From positions 2,604,001 to 2,668,000 of the forward strand of contig NZ_CP130943.1 in NCBI RefSeq assembly GCF_030656875.1: DNA of 64,000 nt. Reading direction: 5' to 3'. Source of the stretch: Prescottella sp. R16. Lineage in GTDB: Bacteria; Actinomycetota; Actinomycetes; Mycobacteriales; Mycobacteriaceae. Under the pieces are notes generated by a model. The model had not been told where the DNA came from, ran no database searches, and worked only from the letters and a program-made list of their open reading frames with translations. Positions 18,839-27,089 of this stretch are shown here, piece after piece. The translations under genes and the position numbers were made by a program. Position 1 is the stretch's first letter, and each line of letters opens with the position of its first letter.

Positions 18839-19258
18839 CTATCGGGGGACGTAGTCGGTGTACTGCGGGCAGTAGGCGGCCACGGCGGCGCCGACGAAAT
18901 CCTGCGCTTCCGGGCGGGTCAGGCCTGCGGTCGTCGCGAAGACGTCGGTGATCGTCCGGAGTTCGGCCGCCGGATCGGAGTGGACCGAGTCGCAGACCGT
19001 GCCGGCCGACCAGATCGCGTCACCCACGGTGCCGTAGTCGATGCCCTTGTCGTCGAGGGTGCGGATGAATACGGCATCAGCACCGGAACCCTGGTTGTCG
19101 TCGTCTTCCGCTCTGCTCGTCGCGACCGACGTCGGCGCATCCCGGTCCGCGAGGAACCAGATCCCGCCGACCACGACGGCGGCGACCAGAACCGCCGCAG
19201 CCAGAACAGCGGTGACCCGTCCACGACCTGCCCGCGAACCGCGTCCCACACGGACCAT
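18839..19258 (-). CDS. DUF732 family membrane-anchored protein
   Basis: A 139-residue protein with a basic N-terminus and one transmembrane or signal-anchor segment (about 12-32), a low-complexity acidic linker, and a DUF732 domain: FIRTLDDKGIDYGTVGDAIWSAGTVCDSV, then an Ala-rich helix and a final AAVAAYCPQY. The two Cys probably form a disulfide outside the membrane. DUF732 proteins are abundant in mycobacteria and rhodococci; their function is unknown. The ATG at 19258 has a GAGGTGG-type ribosome site and is preferred over a much longer in-frame extension running into the divergent arsR promoter. Confidence 0.75.
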   Translation of the reverse strand: MVRVGRGSRAGRGRVTAVLAAAVLVAAVVVGGIWFLADRDAPTSVATSRAEDDDNQGSGADAVFIRTLDDKGIDYGTVGDAIWSAGTVCDSVHSDPAAELRTITDVFATTAGLTRPEAQDFVGAAVAAYCPQYTDYVPR

Positions 19259-19416
19259 GCCCCACCTCACGAAAACCCGACTACCGAACCCGGACGGCAG
19301 ACACCGACCTGGTTCACCCTGCGGCACATCAATCGGCAGGTCAGCGGCCGCCGTTACGCCTGCAGTCACTGTCCCGGCCGCAGGACCGATTCGCGTCCTG
19401 ATTCGATCGATGTCAA

Positions 19417-19434
19417 TATCGACGTATGTCGATA
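19417..19434. promoter_or_regulatory. ArsR operator of the arsR-acr3-arsC operon
   Basis: Perfect 7-bp arms TATCGAC/GTCGATA around GTAT, overlapping the presumed start codon of arsR at 19426. Similar dyads (GACATATGTC and TTCGATATATGGCGAA) occur in front of the second arsR at 21877-21932, which supports ArsR-type binding. CAATAT at 19414-19419 could serve as a -10 box for a leaderless message, so repressor binding would block initiation directly. Confidence 0.55.
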
Positions 19435-19833
19435 CAGTATGGCCGAGGTGACGAGCCGTGTTGTGCACCGTTGACCCAGAAGTCGTTGAACGAGGACCGG
19501 GCGGGTGATCTTGCCCGGATGTTCAAGGCTCTCGGCGATCCCGTCCGGCTGCGGATGCTGAGCCGGATCGCCGGTCACGAGGGCGGTGAGGCGTGCGTCT
19601 GCGACATCTCACCGGCGTTCACGCTGTCGCAGCCGACGATCTCGCACCACCTCAAGGTGTTGCGTGAGGCCGGCCTGCTCGACTGCGAGCGGCGTGGCAC
19701 CTGGGTGTACTACCGGGTGATCCCGTCCGCGCTCGCGCAGCTGTCGGCGATCCTGTCGTCCGAATCCGGCGTCGTCGAAAGCTCGGCCTGCGTGTCGACC
19801 GATGCCGTCGTGGCCGCGGAGGCGGTCCGGTGA
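19426..19833 (+). CDS. arsR: ArsR/SmtB-family arsenic-responsive repressor
   Basis: A 135-residue winged-helix metalloregulator that releases operator DNA on binding As(III) or a similar thiophilic ion. Metal-site candidates are the N-terminal Cys pair in EPCCAPL and the CVC of GEACVCDIS, next to recognition helix LSQPTISHHLKVLREAGLL and wing RRGTWVYYRV. The conserved CCAPL motif requires the upstream start, so the ATG at 19426 is chosen although it overlaps the operator. The stop overlaps the acr3 start as GTGA. It is the first gene of an arsenic-resistance operon and probably represses it. Confidence 0.85.
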   Translation: MSIQYGRGDEPCCAPLTQKSLNEDRAGDLARMFKALGDPVRLRMLSRIAGHEGGEACVCDISPAFTLSQPTISHHLKVLREAGLLDCERRGTWVYYRVIPSALAQLSAILSSESGVVESSACVSTDAVVAAEAVR

Positions 19834-20915
19834 CCGAGACGACCACCCCTCCCGCTGTCGTCGGCAAGCTCTCGACCCTGGACCGGTTCCTCGCCGTGTG
19901 GATCGGCGTCGCGATGGCCGCCGGGCTGCTGCTGGGCCGGATGATTCCCGGCCTCGGCGACACCCTGTCATCGGTGGAACTCGACGGCATCTCCCTGCCG
20001 ATCGCGCTCGGCCTTCTGATCATGATGTATCCGGTGCTGGCGAAGGTGCGCTACGACCGACTCGACACCGTCACCGGCGACCGGCGTCTGCTGCTCGGCT
20101 CCCTGCTGCTGAACTGGGTGCTCGGGCCGGCGCTGATGTTCGCCCTCGCGTGGATCTTCCTACCCGACCTGCCCGAGTACCGGACCGGGCTGATCATCGT
20201 CGGCCTCGCCCGCTGCATCGCGATGGTCATCATCTGGAACGACCTCGCCTGCGGCGACCGCGAGGCCGCCGCCGTGCTGGTCGCGATCAACTCCGTGTTC
20301 CAGGTGATCATGTTCGCCGTGCTCGGCTGGTTCTACCTCTCGGTCCTGCCCGGCTGGCTCGGGCTCGAGCAGACCACCATCGACACCTCCCCGTGGCAGA
20401 TCGCGAAATCGGTGCTGATCTTCCTCGGCATCCCCCTGCTCGCCGGATTCCTCACCCGCCACTACGGAGAGAAGGCCAAGGGCCGCGAGTGGTACGAGGA
20501 GCGGTTCCTGCCGAAGATCGGGCCGTGGGCGCTCTACGGGCTGCTGTTCACCATCGTGATCCTCTTCGCGTTGCAGGGCGAGCAGATCACCTCGCAACCC
20601 CTCGATGTGGTCCGGATCGCGATCCCGCTGCTGGCATACTTCGCGCTCATGTGGGGCGGCGGCTACGCCCTCGGCGCCGCAATGGGCCTCGGCTACGAAC
20701 GCACCACCACCCTCGCGTTCACCGCCGCGGGCAACAACTTCGAGCTCGCCATCGCGGTCGCCATCGCCACCTACGGCGCCACCTCCGGGCAAGCCCTCGC
20801 CGGTGTGGTCGGCCCGCTGATCGAAGTGCCGATCCTGGTCGGCCTCGTCTACGTCTCCCTCGCGCTCCGCAAACGCTTCACCCGCACCCCGGCGCCCACG
20901 CAGCTTCCCTCGTAA
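19830..20915 (+). CDS. acr3: Arsenite efflux permease Acr3
   Basis: A 361-residue membrane protein of the bile/arsenite/riboflavin transporter superfamily, with about ten hydrophobic segments, that exports As(III) from the cytoplasm. The conserved Acr3 signature IIWNDLACGDREAAAVLVAINS (about 133-154) carries the single Cys needed for transport, and the later FTAAGNNFELAIAVAIATYG motif is also diagnostic. The length equals that of typical Acr3 proteins. Translation is coupled to arsR by a 4-nt overlap, and arsC follows 38 bp downstream. Confidence 0.93.
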   Translation: MTETTTPPAVVGKLSTLDRFLAVWIGVAMAAGLLLGRMIPGLGDTLSSVELDGISLPIALGLLIMMYPVLAKVRYDRLDTVTGDRRLLLGSLLLNWVLGPALMFALAWIFLPDLPEYRTGLIIVGLARCIAMVIIWNDLACGDREAAAVLVAINSVFQVIMFAVLGWFYLSVLPGWLGLEQTTIDTSPWQIAKSVLIFLGIPLLAGFLTRHYGEKAKGREWYEERFLPKIGPWALYGLLFTIVILFALQGEQITSQPLDVVRIAIPLLAYFALMWGGGYALGAAMGLGYERTTTLAFTAAGNNFELAIAVAIATYGATSGQALAGVVGPLIEVPILVGLVYVSLALRKRFTRTPAPTQLPS

Positions 20916-20953
20916 TCGCACGACCGACTTCCCTTGCTTCCGAAAGGTTCTCG

Positions 20954-21376
20954 ATGACCACCGCATCCCCGAACACCACGCCGTCGGTCCTGTTCGTCTG
21001 CGTCCACAACGCCGGCCGCTCCCAGATGGCCGCCGGATTCCTCACCGCACTGGCCGGTGACCGGATCGAGGTCCGCTCCGCAGGCAGCGCCCCGGCAGAC
21101 CAGGTCAACCCGGCCGCGGTGGAAGCGATGGCCGAGATCGGTATCGACATCTCCACCCAGTCCCCGAAGATCCTCACCGCCGACGCCGTGCAGGCCTCGG
21201 ATGTGGTGATCACGATGGGCTGTGGCGACACCTGCCCGGTGTTCCCCGGAAAGTCCTACCGCGACTGGACCCTCGACGACCCGGCCGGCCAGGGCGTCGA
21301 CGCCGTCCGGCCGATCCGCGACGAGATTCGAGTGCGCGTCGAGGCGCTGATCGCCGAACTGACCACCGGGACCTGA
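20954..21376 (+). CDS. arsC: Arsenate reductase (protein tyrosine phosphatase fold)
   Basis: A 140-residue enzyme reducing arsenate to arsenite for export by Acr3. It has the P-loop CVHNAGRS (CX5R; about 16-23) of low-molecular-weight phosphatase-type arsenate reductases, and the two further Cys in MGCGDTCPVFPGK that form the redox relay, followed by the DWxLDDPAGQ loop. Electrons come from thioredoxin or mycothiol in such enzymes; the sequence does not decide which. The stop codon lies within the first arm of a long hairpin that probably terminates the operon. Confidence 0.92.
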   Translation: MTTASPNTTPSVLFVCVHNAGRSQMAAGFLTALAGDRIEVRSAGSAPADQVNPAAVEAMAEIGIDISTQSPKILTADAVQASDVVITMGCGDTCPVFPGKSYRDWTLDDPAGQGVDAVRPIRDEIRVRVEALIAELTTGT

Positions 21377-21447
21377 CGATCCGCTGCGGGCGTTTGCTGC
21401 GCCGAACACCGAGAGGAGTTCGCAGCAACCGCCCGCAGCGGATCGTC
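21375..21447. terminator. 27-bp inverted repeat, bidirectional terminator
   Basis: Left arm 21375-21401 and right arm 21421-21447 are complementary over 27 nt with a single mismatch, around a 19-nt loop. It lies between the convergent arsC and arsI/cadI genes and overlaps the arsC stop codon. No T-run follows on either side, as is common for terminators in GC-rich actinobacteria. The stem is unusually long and exact for an ordinary terminator. Confidence 0.75.
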
Positions 21448-21458
21448 TCTGGTCTCCT

Positions 21459-21863
21459 TCAGCAGCAGGACTCTTCCACCGGTCCCTGACCGAACGTCTC
21501 CGAGTCCGCCAGGACCGTGTAGATCTCCCACTTCTCCCCGGCCGGCCCGGTCACCCACACCTTGTCCTGGGTGGCGAAGCAACAGGTCGTGCCGATCTCC
21601 TCGTCAGTGAACAGCCCCTCGTCGGTGAGACGTGCGATCTCCGCGTGCACCTTCTCCGACGATTCGACCTCCACACCGAGGTGGTTGATCGTGCCGCCCT
21701 TGCCCGGGTTCTCGAGGAGCACCAGCTTGAGCGGCGGCTCGGCGATCGCGAAGTTCGCGTATCCCGGCTTCAGCTTGGCCGGCTCGGTGCCGAACAGCTT
21801 CGAGTAGAACGTGACCGCTTCCTGCAGGTCGTCGACGTTGAGTGCAAGTTGAGCGCGTGACAT
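21459..21863 (-). CDS. ArsI/CadI-family metalloenzyme (VOC fold)
   Basis: A 134-residue vicinal-oxygen-chelate protein. ArsI members are Fe(II)-dependent C-As lyases that demethylate organoarsenicals; CadI is the cadmium-induced mycobacterial homologue. Visible: a Gln in the first strand (SRAQLALNV), INHLGVEVE with the metal His, GTTCCFATQDKVWV with the vicinal Cys pair that binds trivalent organoarsenicals, and GEKWEIY with the metal Glu. The C-terminus ends in two more Cys. Divergent from the second arsR across a promoter with two dyads. The vicinal Cys pair favours organoarsenical lyase over a purely cadmium-related role. Confidence 0.85.
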   Translation of the reverse strand: MSRAQLALNVDDLQEAVTFYSKLFGTEPAKLKPGYANFAIAEPPLKLVLLENPGKGGTINHLGVEVESSEKVHAEIARLTDEGLFTDEEIGTTCCFATQDKVWVTGPAGEKWEIYTVLADSETFGQGPVEESCC

Positions 21864-21876
21864 GACAGACCACCTA

Positions 21877-21932
21877 TTCGATATATGGCGAAGACCTTCC
21901 CCCCAGGATGATCCACCTTTTCGACATATGTC
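21877..21932. promoter_or_regulatory. Divergent arsI/arsR promoter with two ArsR-type dyads
   Basis: TTCGATATATGGCGAA (21877-21892) lies just upstream of the arsI/cadI start, and GACATATGTC (21923-21932), a perfect palindrome, lies upstream of the second arsR. Both resemble the dyad before the first arsR. The probable role is repression of both divergent genes by the ArsR encoded at 21958. Confidence 0.55.
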
Positions 21933-21957
21933 AAGGAGGTTGGGTAGGGTTGTTGCC

Positions 21958-22317
21958 ATGCCGAAAGCTTTGCCGGTCATCGACGTCAGCGCACCGATCT
22001 GCTGTGCGCCGGTCTCGGCCGGGCCGATGAGCGACGACGCCGCACTCGAGGTTGCGCTGCGGCTCAAGGCTCTCGCCGACCCGGTCCGGATCAAGCTGAT
22101 GTCCATTCTGCTCACCACTGACGCAGGCGAGGTCTGCACCTGCGATCTCGCCACCGGCGTCGACTTGGCCGAATCGACCGTCAGCCATCACCTCGGTCAG
22201 CTCCGCAAGGCCGGTATGGTCGTGTCCGCACGCCGGGGAATGAACGTCTACCACCGCGTACGCACCGAAGCTCTCGACGCCCTGCGCGCGGTCCTCGACC
22301 CGAACTGCTGCCGCTGA
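21958..22317 (+). CDS. arsR: ArsR-family metalloregulator, second copy
   Basis: A 119-residue ArsR/SmtB repressor with N-terminal Cys pair (PICCAPVS), a CTC motif in EVCTCDLATGV at the start of the HTH, recognition helix AESTVSHHLGQLRKAGMV and a C-terminal NCCR. The many Cys suggest an As(III)/Sb(III)/Cd(II) sensor. It differs clearly from the first ArsR (19426-19833), so it is not a recent duplicate. Divergently paired with arsI/cadI, which it probably controls. ATG 21958 was chosen; a TTG at 21940 has no spacing from AAGGAGG. Confidence 0.85.
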   Translation: MPKALPVIDVSAPICCAPVSAGPMSDDAALEVALRLKALADPVRIKLMSILLTTDAGEVCTCDLATGVDLAESTVSHHLGQLRKAGMVVSARRGMNVYHRVRTEALDALRAVLDPNCCR

Positions 22318-22339
22318 CGACCGACCGCGACGAGGCGGC

Positions 22340-23593
22340 TCAGCTCCGCCGGGTCCCGATCTCCACGACGTGAGCCCACTCCGGTGGCCGGTCCGGAACG
22401 TAGTCGTCGTCCGGCCACATCGTCGGACGCGTCCGCGGGAACAGTCCGATCACCGTCCGGCATCCCGGGCGGCTGCCCGGCCAGGGGGTCTGCCCGTCGG
22501 TGAGGACGACGACCACGTCGGGGCGGGGCCGAGCCTGCAGCGCCCGCTCGAATCCGGCCCGCAGATCCGTCCCACCACCGCCGAACAGTGGAATGTCCTC
22601 GGCCCGGCACAGCGGGTGCACCACCCGGGCCGCCGCATCACACGACAGCACCGTCACCAGGTCGCGGCGTCCGCCCACGGCCCGAGTGATGGCCGCCACC
22701 TCGAGCAGGGCGCTGCCCAGATCGGCGTCGCTGACCGACCCCGACGTGTCCACGACGATGCCGACCCGGGGCGGGGTGCGCCGCAGGCTCGGCAGGATCG
22801 CGCCCGGCACTGCGGCGGAGCGTCGCGCCGGACGCCGGTAGGTGTAGTTCTCGCCGGTACCGGACGACGAGGTCGCGGAGCGGATCGCCGCGCCCAGCAG
22901 GGCTCGCCACGGCTGCGTCGGGTGCAGCGCCTCCTCCGCCCACCGCCGCCAGCCGTGGGGCGCATCCCCGGGGCGGCCGACGATACTGTGCGCCACCCGG
23001 AAACGGACGGCGTCACGTTGCTGATCGCTGAGCCCGTTCGCCCCGTCCGGACCCAGTTCCCATTCCCGGTGCAGCCCGTCGGCGCCGCTGCCGCAGTCGA
23101 GCCACGTCAGACCGTCGGTGCCGGGGCCGAGACGGAACCGGCGCAGGTAGTCCTCCATGAGCTCACCGCCGGGCAGGCCCAGGGTCGACGGCAGGACGGC
23201 GTCGTCGGGTGTCGGCAGTCCGTCGCCGAACGTGTCGTCGTTGATCTCCGCGTCCGCGGCCAGATTCATCCGGAGTCGCTCGGCGTGGCCGGTCAGGTCG
23301 TGTGCGCGGGCGTACCGGTCGCTGCGGCCGTGGTGGTCGCGCAGCAGATGCGACACCCCGTGGACCAGATGCGATGCCAGTTCCTCCACCGGCCGCTGGG
23401 CGACGAAGGCCGGCGAGACGTAGCAGCGCCAGTACCGGTCCACGCCGATGGTCGACACCCGCGGCGTCGCGACGATGTGCAGCGCATACAGGGCGGCCGC
23501 CAGATAGGGCCGGGCGCGGACCGCGTGCAATCGGGCGGCGTAGATCCTGTCTGTGTCCAGGCCTAGGGCCGCGAGCTCCGTGACCGTCGTCAT
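22340..23593 (-). CDS. DUF2201/VWA-domain protein partnering a MoxR ATPase
   Basis: A 417-residue protein. The N-terminal half is the DUF2201 putative metallopeptidase domain; where relatives have an HExxH motif, this one reads HGVSH (about 83-87), so the catalytic Glu is absent. The C-terminal half is a von Willebrand A domain with a complete MIDAS: DTSGSVSD (about 290-297), the Thr of GGGGTDLRAG and the Asp of LTDGQTPWP. VWA proteins paired with MoxR ATPases usually act as adaptors in metal insertion or protein remodelling. The start ATG overlaps the stop of the ATPase gene by 4 nt (ATGA). Third gene of a three-gene operon; substrate unknown. Confidence 0.85.
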   Translation of the reverse strand: MTTVTELAALGLDTDRIYAARLHAVRARPYLAAALYALHIVATPRVSTIGVDRYWRCYVSPAFVAQRPVEELASHLVHGVSHLLRDHHGRSDRYARAHDLTGHAERLRMNLAADAEINDDTFGDGLPTPDDAVLPSTLGLPGGELMEDYLRRFRLGPGTDGLTWLDCGSGADGLHREWELGPDGANGLSDQQRDAVRFRVAHSIVGRPGDAPHGWRRWAEEALHPTQPWRALLGAAIRSATSSSGTGENYTYRRPARRSAAVPGAILPSLRRTPPRVGIVVDTSGSVSDADLGSALLEVAAITRAVGGRRDLVTVLSCDAAARVVHPLCRAEDIPLFGGGGTDLRAGFERALQARPRPDVVVVLTDGQTPWPGSRPGCRTVIGLFPRTRPTMWPDDDYVPDRPPEWAHVVEIGTRRS

Positions 23594-24825
23594 CGGCCGA
23601 CCCGTGCGGCAACACGATCCCCGACCCGGTCGGCGGTCCGGGACACCGACACGACTCCGGCGAGGTCGTCGATCGCCGCGGGCACCTCCCAGTCGTCTCG
23701 GCGCAGGGCGGCCAGGGTGGTCGCCGGGACGACCACGAGGTCCGGCGGCCCGGTCTGCACCGCGGTGACCAGGACCGTCCACGCCGCGTCCCAGCGGGAC
23801 TTCTCCGGCCGGCTGCGGACGGCCGCGACCACGGCATCGAGCACGGCCTGACGCAGGTCACCGCGCTCGGGCAGGACGGCGGCGGCCGGATCGGCGAGCA
23901 GTGTCTCGGGGTCCGGAAGATCCATGCGGTCCATAGCAGCCAGGAGCTCGAACCCGGGGCCGTCGCCGACCGCACCCCGGACCAGCAGGGACAGCACGTC
24001 CGCCGACGACGCGGCCGCGGTGGCGAACGCGACCAGCCGCACGGTCATGTCCCAGCTCCGCGGCGACGGCCACGCGCCGCCGCGGCGGGTCTGACTGCCG
24101 GGGAGCTGGTGCACGAGCGCGGGACGGGCCGCGAGAAGTTCACAGACCGCACGCCGGGCGAATGTCACTGCGTCGGAGAACTTTTCCGGGTCGAGTCCGG
24201 GCAGGGTCGCGCGCGGCCAGGTGCCACCGAGACCGCGGACGACCACGTCGTGGTCGTGGGTCCAGTTCAGGTGCACGAAACGGTTCGCCAGCGGCGGGCT
24301 CAACTCCCAGCCGTCCGCCGCCGAGGACGGCGGGTTCGCGGCGGCCACGATACGGACACCGGCCGGCAGTTGCAGTGCCCCGATGCGTCGTTCCAGGACG
24401 AGACGCAGCAGGGCCGCCTGCACGGCGGGCGGCGCCGTCGACAGTTCGTCGAGGAACAGCAGCCCCCGCCCGGCCTGCACGAGCCGGACGGCCCAGTCCG
24501 GCGGGGCCATCGGAACCCCCTGGGTTGCCGGATCGTCCCCGAGGACGGGCAGACCCGAGAAGTCCGACGGCTCGTGCACGCTCGCGATGACGGTGGTCAG
24601 CGGCAGGTCCAGGGCGTCCGCCAGCTGGGTCAGGGCGGCGGTCTTGCCGATGCCGGGTTCGCCCCACAGCAGGACCGGCAGGTCCGCTGCCACCGCCAGA
24701 GTGAGGGCCTCGAGCTGGTTGTCGGGACGTGGTTCGGTGGTGACGGTATCGAGCATCGCCGACAGTGCTGCGGCGCTGTCGAGTTCGACGGTCCGGGACC
24801 GGTTCGGAAGAAGAATGGAAGACAT
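23590..24825 (-). CDS. MoxR-type AAA+ ATPase
   Basis: A 411-residue AAA+ ATPase with Walker A GEPGIGKT (about 58-65), Walker B LLFLDELS (about 123-130), sensor 1 in VRIVAAANPP and the arginine-rich second half of the AAA module. The best match is the MoxR/CbbQ group, which acts with VWA proteins as a chaperone-like machine. AGGTGAT stands upstream of ATG 24825; an ATG two codons earlier is possible. It is followed by the VWA gene with a 4-nt overlap and preceded by the unrecognised 455-residue gene after about 80 bp. All three probably form one functional unit. Confidence 0.88.
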   Translation of the reverse strand: MSSILLPNRSRTVELDSAAALSAMLDTVTTEPRPDNQLEALTLAVAADLPVLLWGEPGIGKTAALTQLADALDLPLTTVIASVHEPSDFSGLPVLGDDPATQGVPMAPPDWAVRLVQAGRGLLFLDELSTAPPAVQAALLRLVLERRIGALQLPAGVRIVAAANPPSSAADGWELSPPLANRFVHLNWTHDHDVVVRGLGGTWPRATLPGLDPEKFSDAVTFARRAVCELLAARPALVHQLPGSQTRRGGAWPSPRSWDMTVRLVAFATAAASSADVLSLLVRGAVGDGPGFELLAAMDRMDLPDPETLLADPAAAVLPERGDLRQAVLDAVVAAVRSRPEKSRWDAAWTVLVTAVQTGPPDLVVVPATTLAALRRDDWEVPAAIDDLAGVVSVSRTADRVGDRVAARVGR

Positions 24826-24905
24826 GTGCATCACCTGTGATGTCGGAAGGAGTCGCAGACGGCCGACCGACCGTACTGCAGGACAGAAGTTTTCGAGAGA
24901 AGAGA

Positions 24906-26273
24906 TCAGTGCGAGAGGGTGCGGCGCGACCGCCGGCGGCTGCGATGCGGCCGCGAGGTGGGCGGCGAATCGGCCGGTGTGGAACGGAACCGCTCGTACG
25001 TGGCACGGCGGTCCGCGGCCGCCCGGAGTTCGTCCAGCAGTGGACCCTCGCGCAGGACGGCGTCGTGGCCGAGGAGCTCTTCGACGACGGCCAGCGCCCC
25101 GGTAACGTCTCCGTGGTCGAGCCGTTCCCGGACGCCGGTCAGGCAGTCCGGGTGCCGATGTGCCCGGTCGATGGCCTGCAGGCACGGTAGCGGGGTGCCA
25201 CCCAGTGCGACGAGCAGTTCTTCGCGCCGGATCTCGGCGGGATCGTGGTCGAGTGCGGTCAGGGCGCCGTCGACCAGCGCGATCCGGTGCTGTTCGCCAC
25301 GGCAGTCGACCACGCGAATCCCGCTCTCCCGGTTCGCCGTTCCAGGATGCCCCGGCGATGCCCCCGGTGCCAGCGCGGCGGCGACCAGCGGATGCAGCCT
25401 GTCGGCCGTGATCGCGCCGGACCGGAGTAGCTCCAGGTCGGGCAGCACCCAGGTTGCGGCGTCGGGCAGCACCGGCAGCGCTGCTCGCCGCCCGCGCGGG
25501 TGGTCGTCGACGAGGCGCAGCACGGCAGCATCGGCACCGACCCGCTCCACCACCAGGTCGGACCGTCCACCGCACCGCACCCGCACGGGCCCGTCGCGCT
25601 TCCCGTCCACGTCGAGCAGGATGCCGATCTCGGCTGCCCAGCGGTCGACGGCGCAGCCCTCCGGCAGCACCTCGGACAGTGCCGGGTCGAATGCCGTACC
25701 GTCGGGCACATATCCTGTCCCGCACCGTGTTCGGAGTTCATCGGCTGTGCGGGCGTCCCACAGGTGCCGATGGAGATCCAGCCGGTAGCGCCGGTTGGGA
25801 CGCGGGTGCGGATGAGCGTGGCGAGCGGGTTCCGTGCTGCCCCACAGGGTCAGCACGATCCGCTGCCCGGCATCCGCCCACGACGGCGCGGTCCGGGCCA
25901 CAAGGTACACGGAACCATTTCCGTCGCAATGTTTTCGATGGCCCCGCGGCCCGTAACGGGCCAGTGCGACGGTCAGTCCGGGCCGGAGCAGTCCGTCGGG
26001 GGCCACACGGGGCAGATGCCATCGCAGCAGGTCGGGTGCCAGATTGTGCAGATCGGCCAGGAGTTGTTCCGCAACATCGTGGCCGTACGTTCGGGCCACT
26101 ACCCGCAGATCGATGTCTGGATCGAAACCCGCTGCGGCACAAGCCCCGAGCCAGTCGCCTTCCCGGCGCCGATCGGTTGCGGTTTCGATCATGGAGGGCG
26201 GCACGGCGAACTCGCGCACACGCCGCCAGAAGGACAGTCGGGGATCGGTCCCGTTCACGGTCGGTAGGTGCAT
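24906..26273 (-). CDS. Unrecognised protein of the MoxR/VWA cassette
   Basis: A 455-residue, apparently soluble protein with no signal peptide or membrane segment. The N-terminal third is helical; a His/Arg-rich region (HAHPHPRPNRRYRLDLHRH, about 165-183) lies in the middle; then a beta-rich part with DLVVERVGADAAVLRLVDD and a helical end (TGALAVVEELLGHDAVL) with a very basic tail, RPHRSRRRSRRTLSH. I recognise no family. ATG 26273 has GGTGAG at good spacing. It is the first gene of the operon whose second and third genes encode the MoxR ATPase and VWA protein, so it is a candidate substrate, target-recognition subunit or effector. Confidence 0.75.
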   Translation of the reverse strand: MHLPTVNGTDPRLSFWRRVREFAVPPSMIETATDRRREGDWLGACAAAGFDPDIDLRVVARTYGHDVAEQLLADLHNLAPDLLRWHLPRVAPDGLLRPGLTVALARYGPRGHRKHCDGNGSVYLVARTAPSWADAGQRIVLTLWGSTEPARHAHPHPRPNRRYRLDLHRHLWDARTADELRTRCGTGYVPDGTAFDPALSEVLPEGCAVDRWAAEIGILLDVDGKRDGPVRVRCGGRSDLVVERVGADAAVLRLVDDHPRGRRAALPVLPDAATWVLPDLELLRSGAITADRLHPLVAAALAPGASPGHPGTANRESGIRVVDCRGEQHRIALVDGALTALDHDPAEIRREELLVALGGTPLPCLQAIDRAHRHPDCLTGVRERLDHGDVTGALAVVEELLGHDAVLREGPLLDELRAAADRRATYERFRSTPADSPPTSRPHRSRRRSRRTLSH

Positions 26274-26339
26274 CAGCACTCACCGCAAGTGAACTGGGCC
26301 CCCAATCTTGGATCAGAGTGATTCGTCATCGGCGCAATG

Positions 26340-26531
26340 CTAGCGCGGCTCGACGATTCCGGCCAGTGCAGCATCGGCGCCAAAGAGATCCTCCGGCGAT
26401 CCGCGTAGCGGAGGCGACCCCGGATGTAGACTCATCGGCAAGGTAGCCCCGCGCCCGACGGCGTCGACCGTCGGTTCCCCGAGTGCGTGGGGTTCGACAA
26501 TGATTGCCGCACCGGCACATCGCACACTCAC
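26340..26531 (-). CDS. Possible small ORF upstream of the MoxR/VWA cassette
   Basis: The 330-bp gap between the cassette and the divergent gene at 26604 contains a minus-strand GTG-initiated frame of 63 codons (SVRCAGAAIIVEPHALGEPT at its N-terminus, ending AALAGIVEPR). Its composition is protein-like but there is no clear ribosome site and no family is recognised. It could also be untranslated leader or promoter sequence. Confidence 0.25.
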   Translation of the reverse strand: MSVRCAGAAIIVEPHALGEPTVDAVGRGATLPMSLHPGSPPLRGSPEDLFGADAALAGIVEPR

Positions 26532-26603
26532 GGTGTTCGTTTCCCGCTGGATCCTCGACAACAGCCCACTCACCCCGTATCTCCATGCACCGCTTCGCCA
26601 CTC

Positions 26604-27089
26604 ATGACGATCCTGTGGATGATCGAGGATCTCGAACCGTTCCCCGACCAGCCCGAGGTGGGGGACGTGTTCGAACCGACGACGTACTGGACGGACACGG
26701 CGCCGGATGAATTGGTGACCGAGGTCGCGGCCCGGATCGAGAAGGTCACGGCCGACGACCGGATCGAGCGTCTCGCCGATCTCGGCGACGGCTTCACCAC
26801 GATCGTCCCGAGCTACATCGACGCAGCCGGCGAGACCGTACTGTCCGGGTGCTTGATGTGGGACCGCTACCTGTGGATCGACTACCACACGCAGCCCACC
26901 GGACGGGTGCAGTTGATCGAGCGTGTACCACTGTTCCAGCATGTCGTGCGCACGCCGACCCAGTACCCGAACTGGTACAGCGTCACTTACGACGGGCCGC
27001 AGAGCCTCCGCCCCGGGCACACGCACCTGGACGACTACCAGGTCGCCGCGTATGCGCTCCGGGTGCGGACACTGCCACTACCTCCCTAG
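26604..27089 (+). CDS. Hypothetical acidic protein
   Basis: A 161-residue, strongly acidic soluble protein with many aromatic residues ([39 protein letters not shown]). No signal peptide, membrane segment or known motif is visible. The size and acidity are like those of immunity or SMI1-type proteins, but this is only an impression. A further in-frame extension upstream lacks protein-like composition, so ATG 26604 is used. Its 3' end overlaps the convergent bioD gene by 12 bp. Confidence 0.6.
   Translation: MTILWMIEDLEPFPDQPEVGDVFEPTTYWTDTAPDELVTEVAARIEKVTADDRIERLADLGDGFTTIVPSYIDAAGETVLSGCLMWDRYLWIDYHTQPTGRVQLIERVPLFQHVVRTPTQYPNWYSVTYDGPQSLRPGHTHLDDYQVAAYALRVRTLPLPP

Noticed and set aside
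19802..21376. 524-codon plus-strand frame spanning acr3 and arsC
   Set aside because: Its first two thirds are out of frame with Acr3 and low-complexity; only the tail is the real arsC.
21375..21447. Long inverted repeat as a transposon end or attC-like site
   Set aside because: No transposase, integrase or target duplication nearby; its position between convergent genes fits a terminator better.
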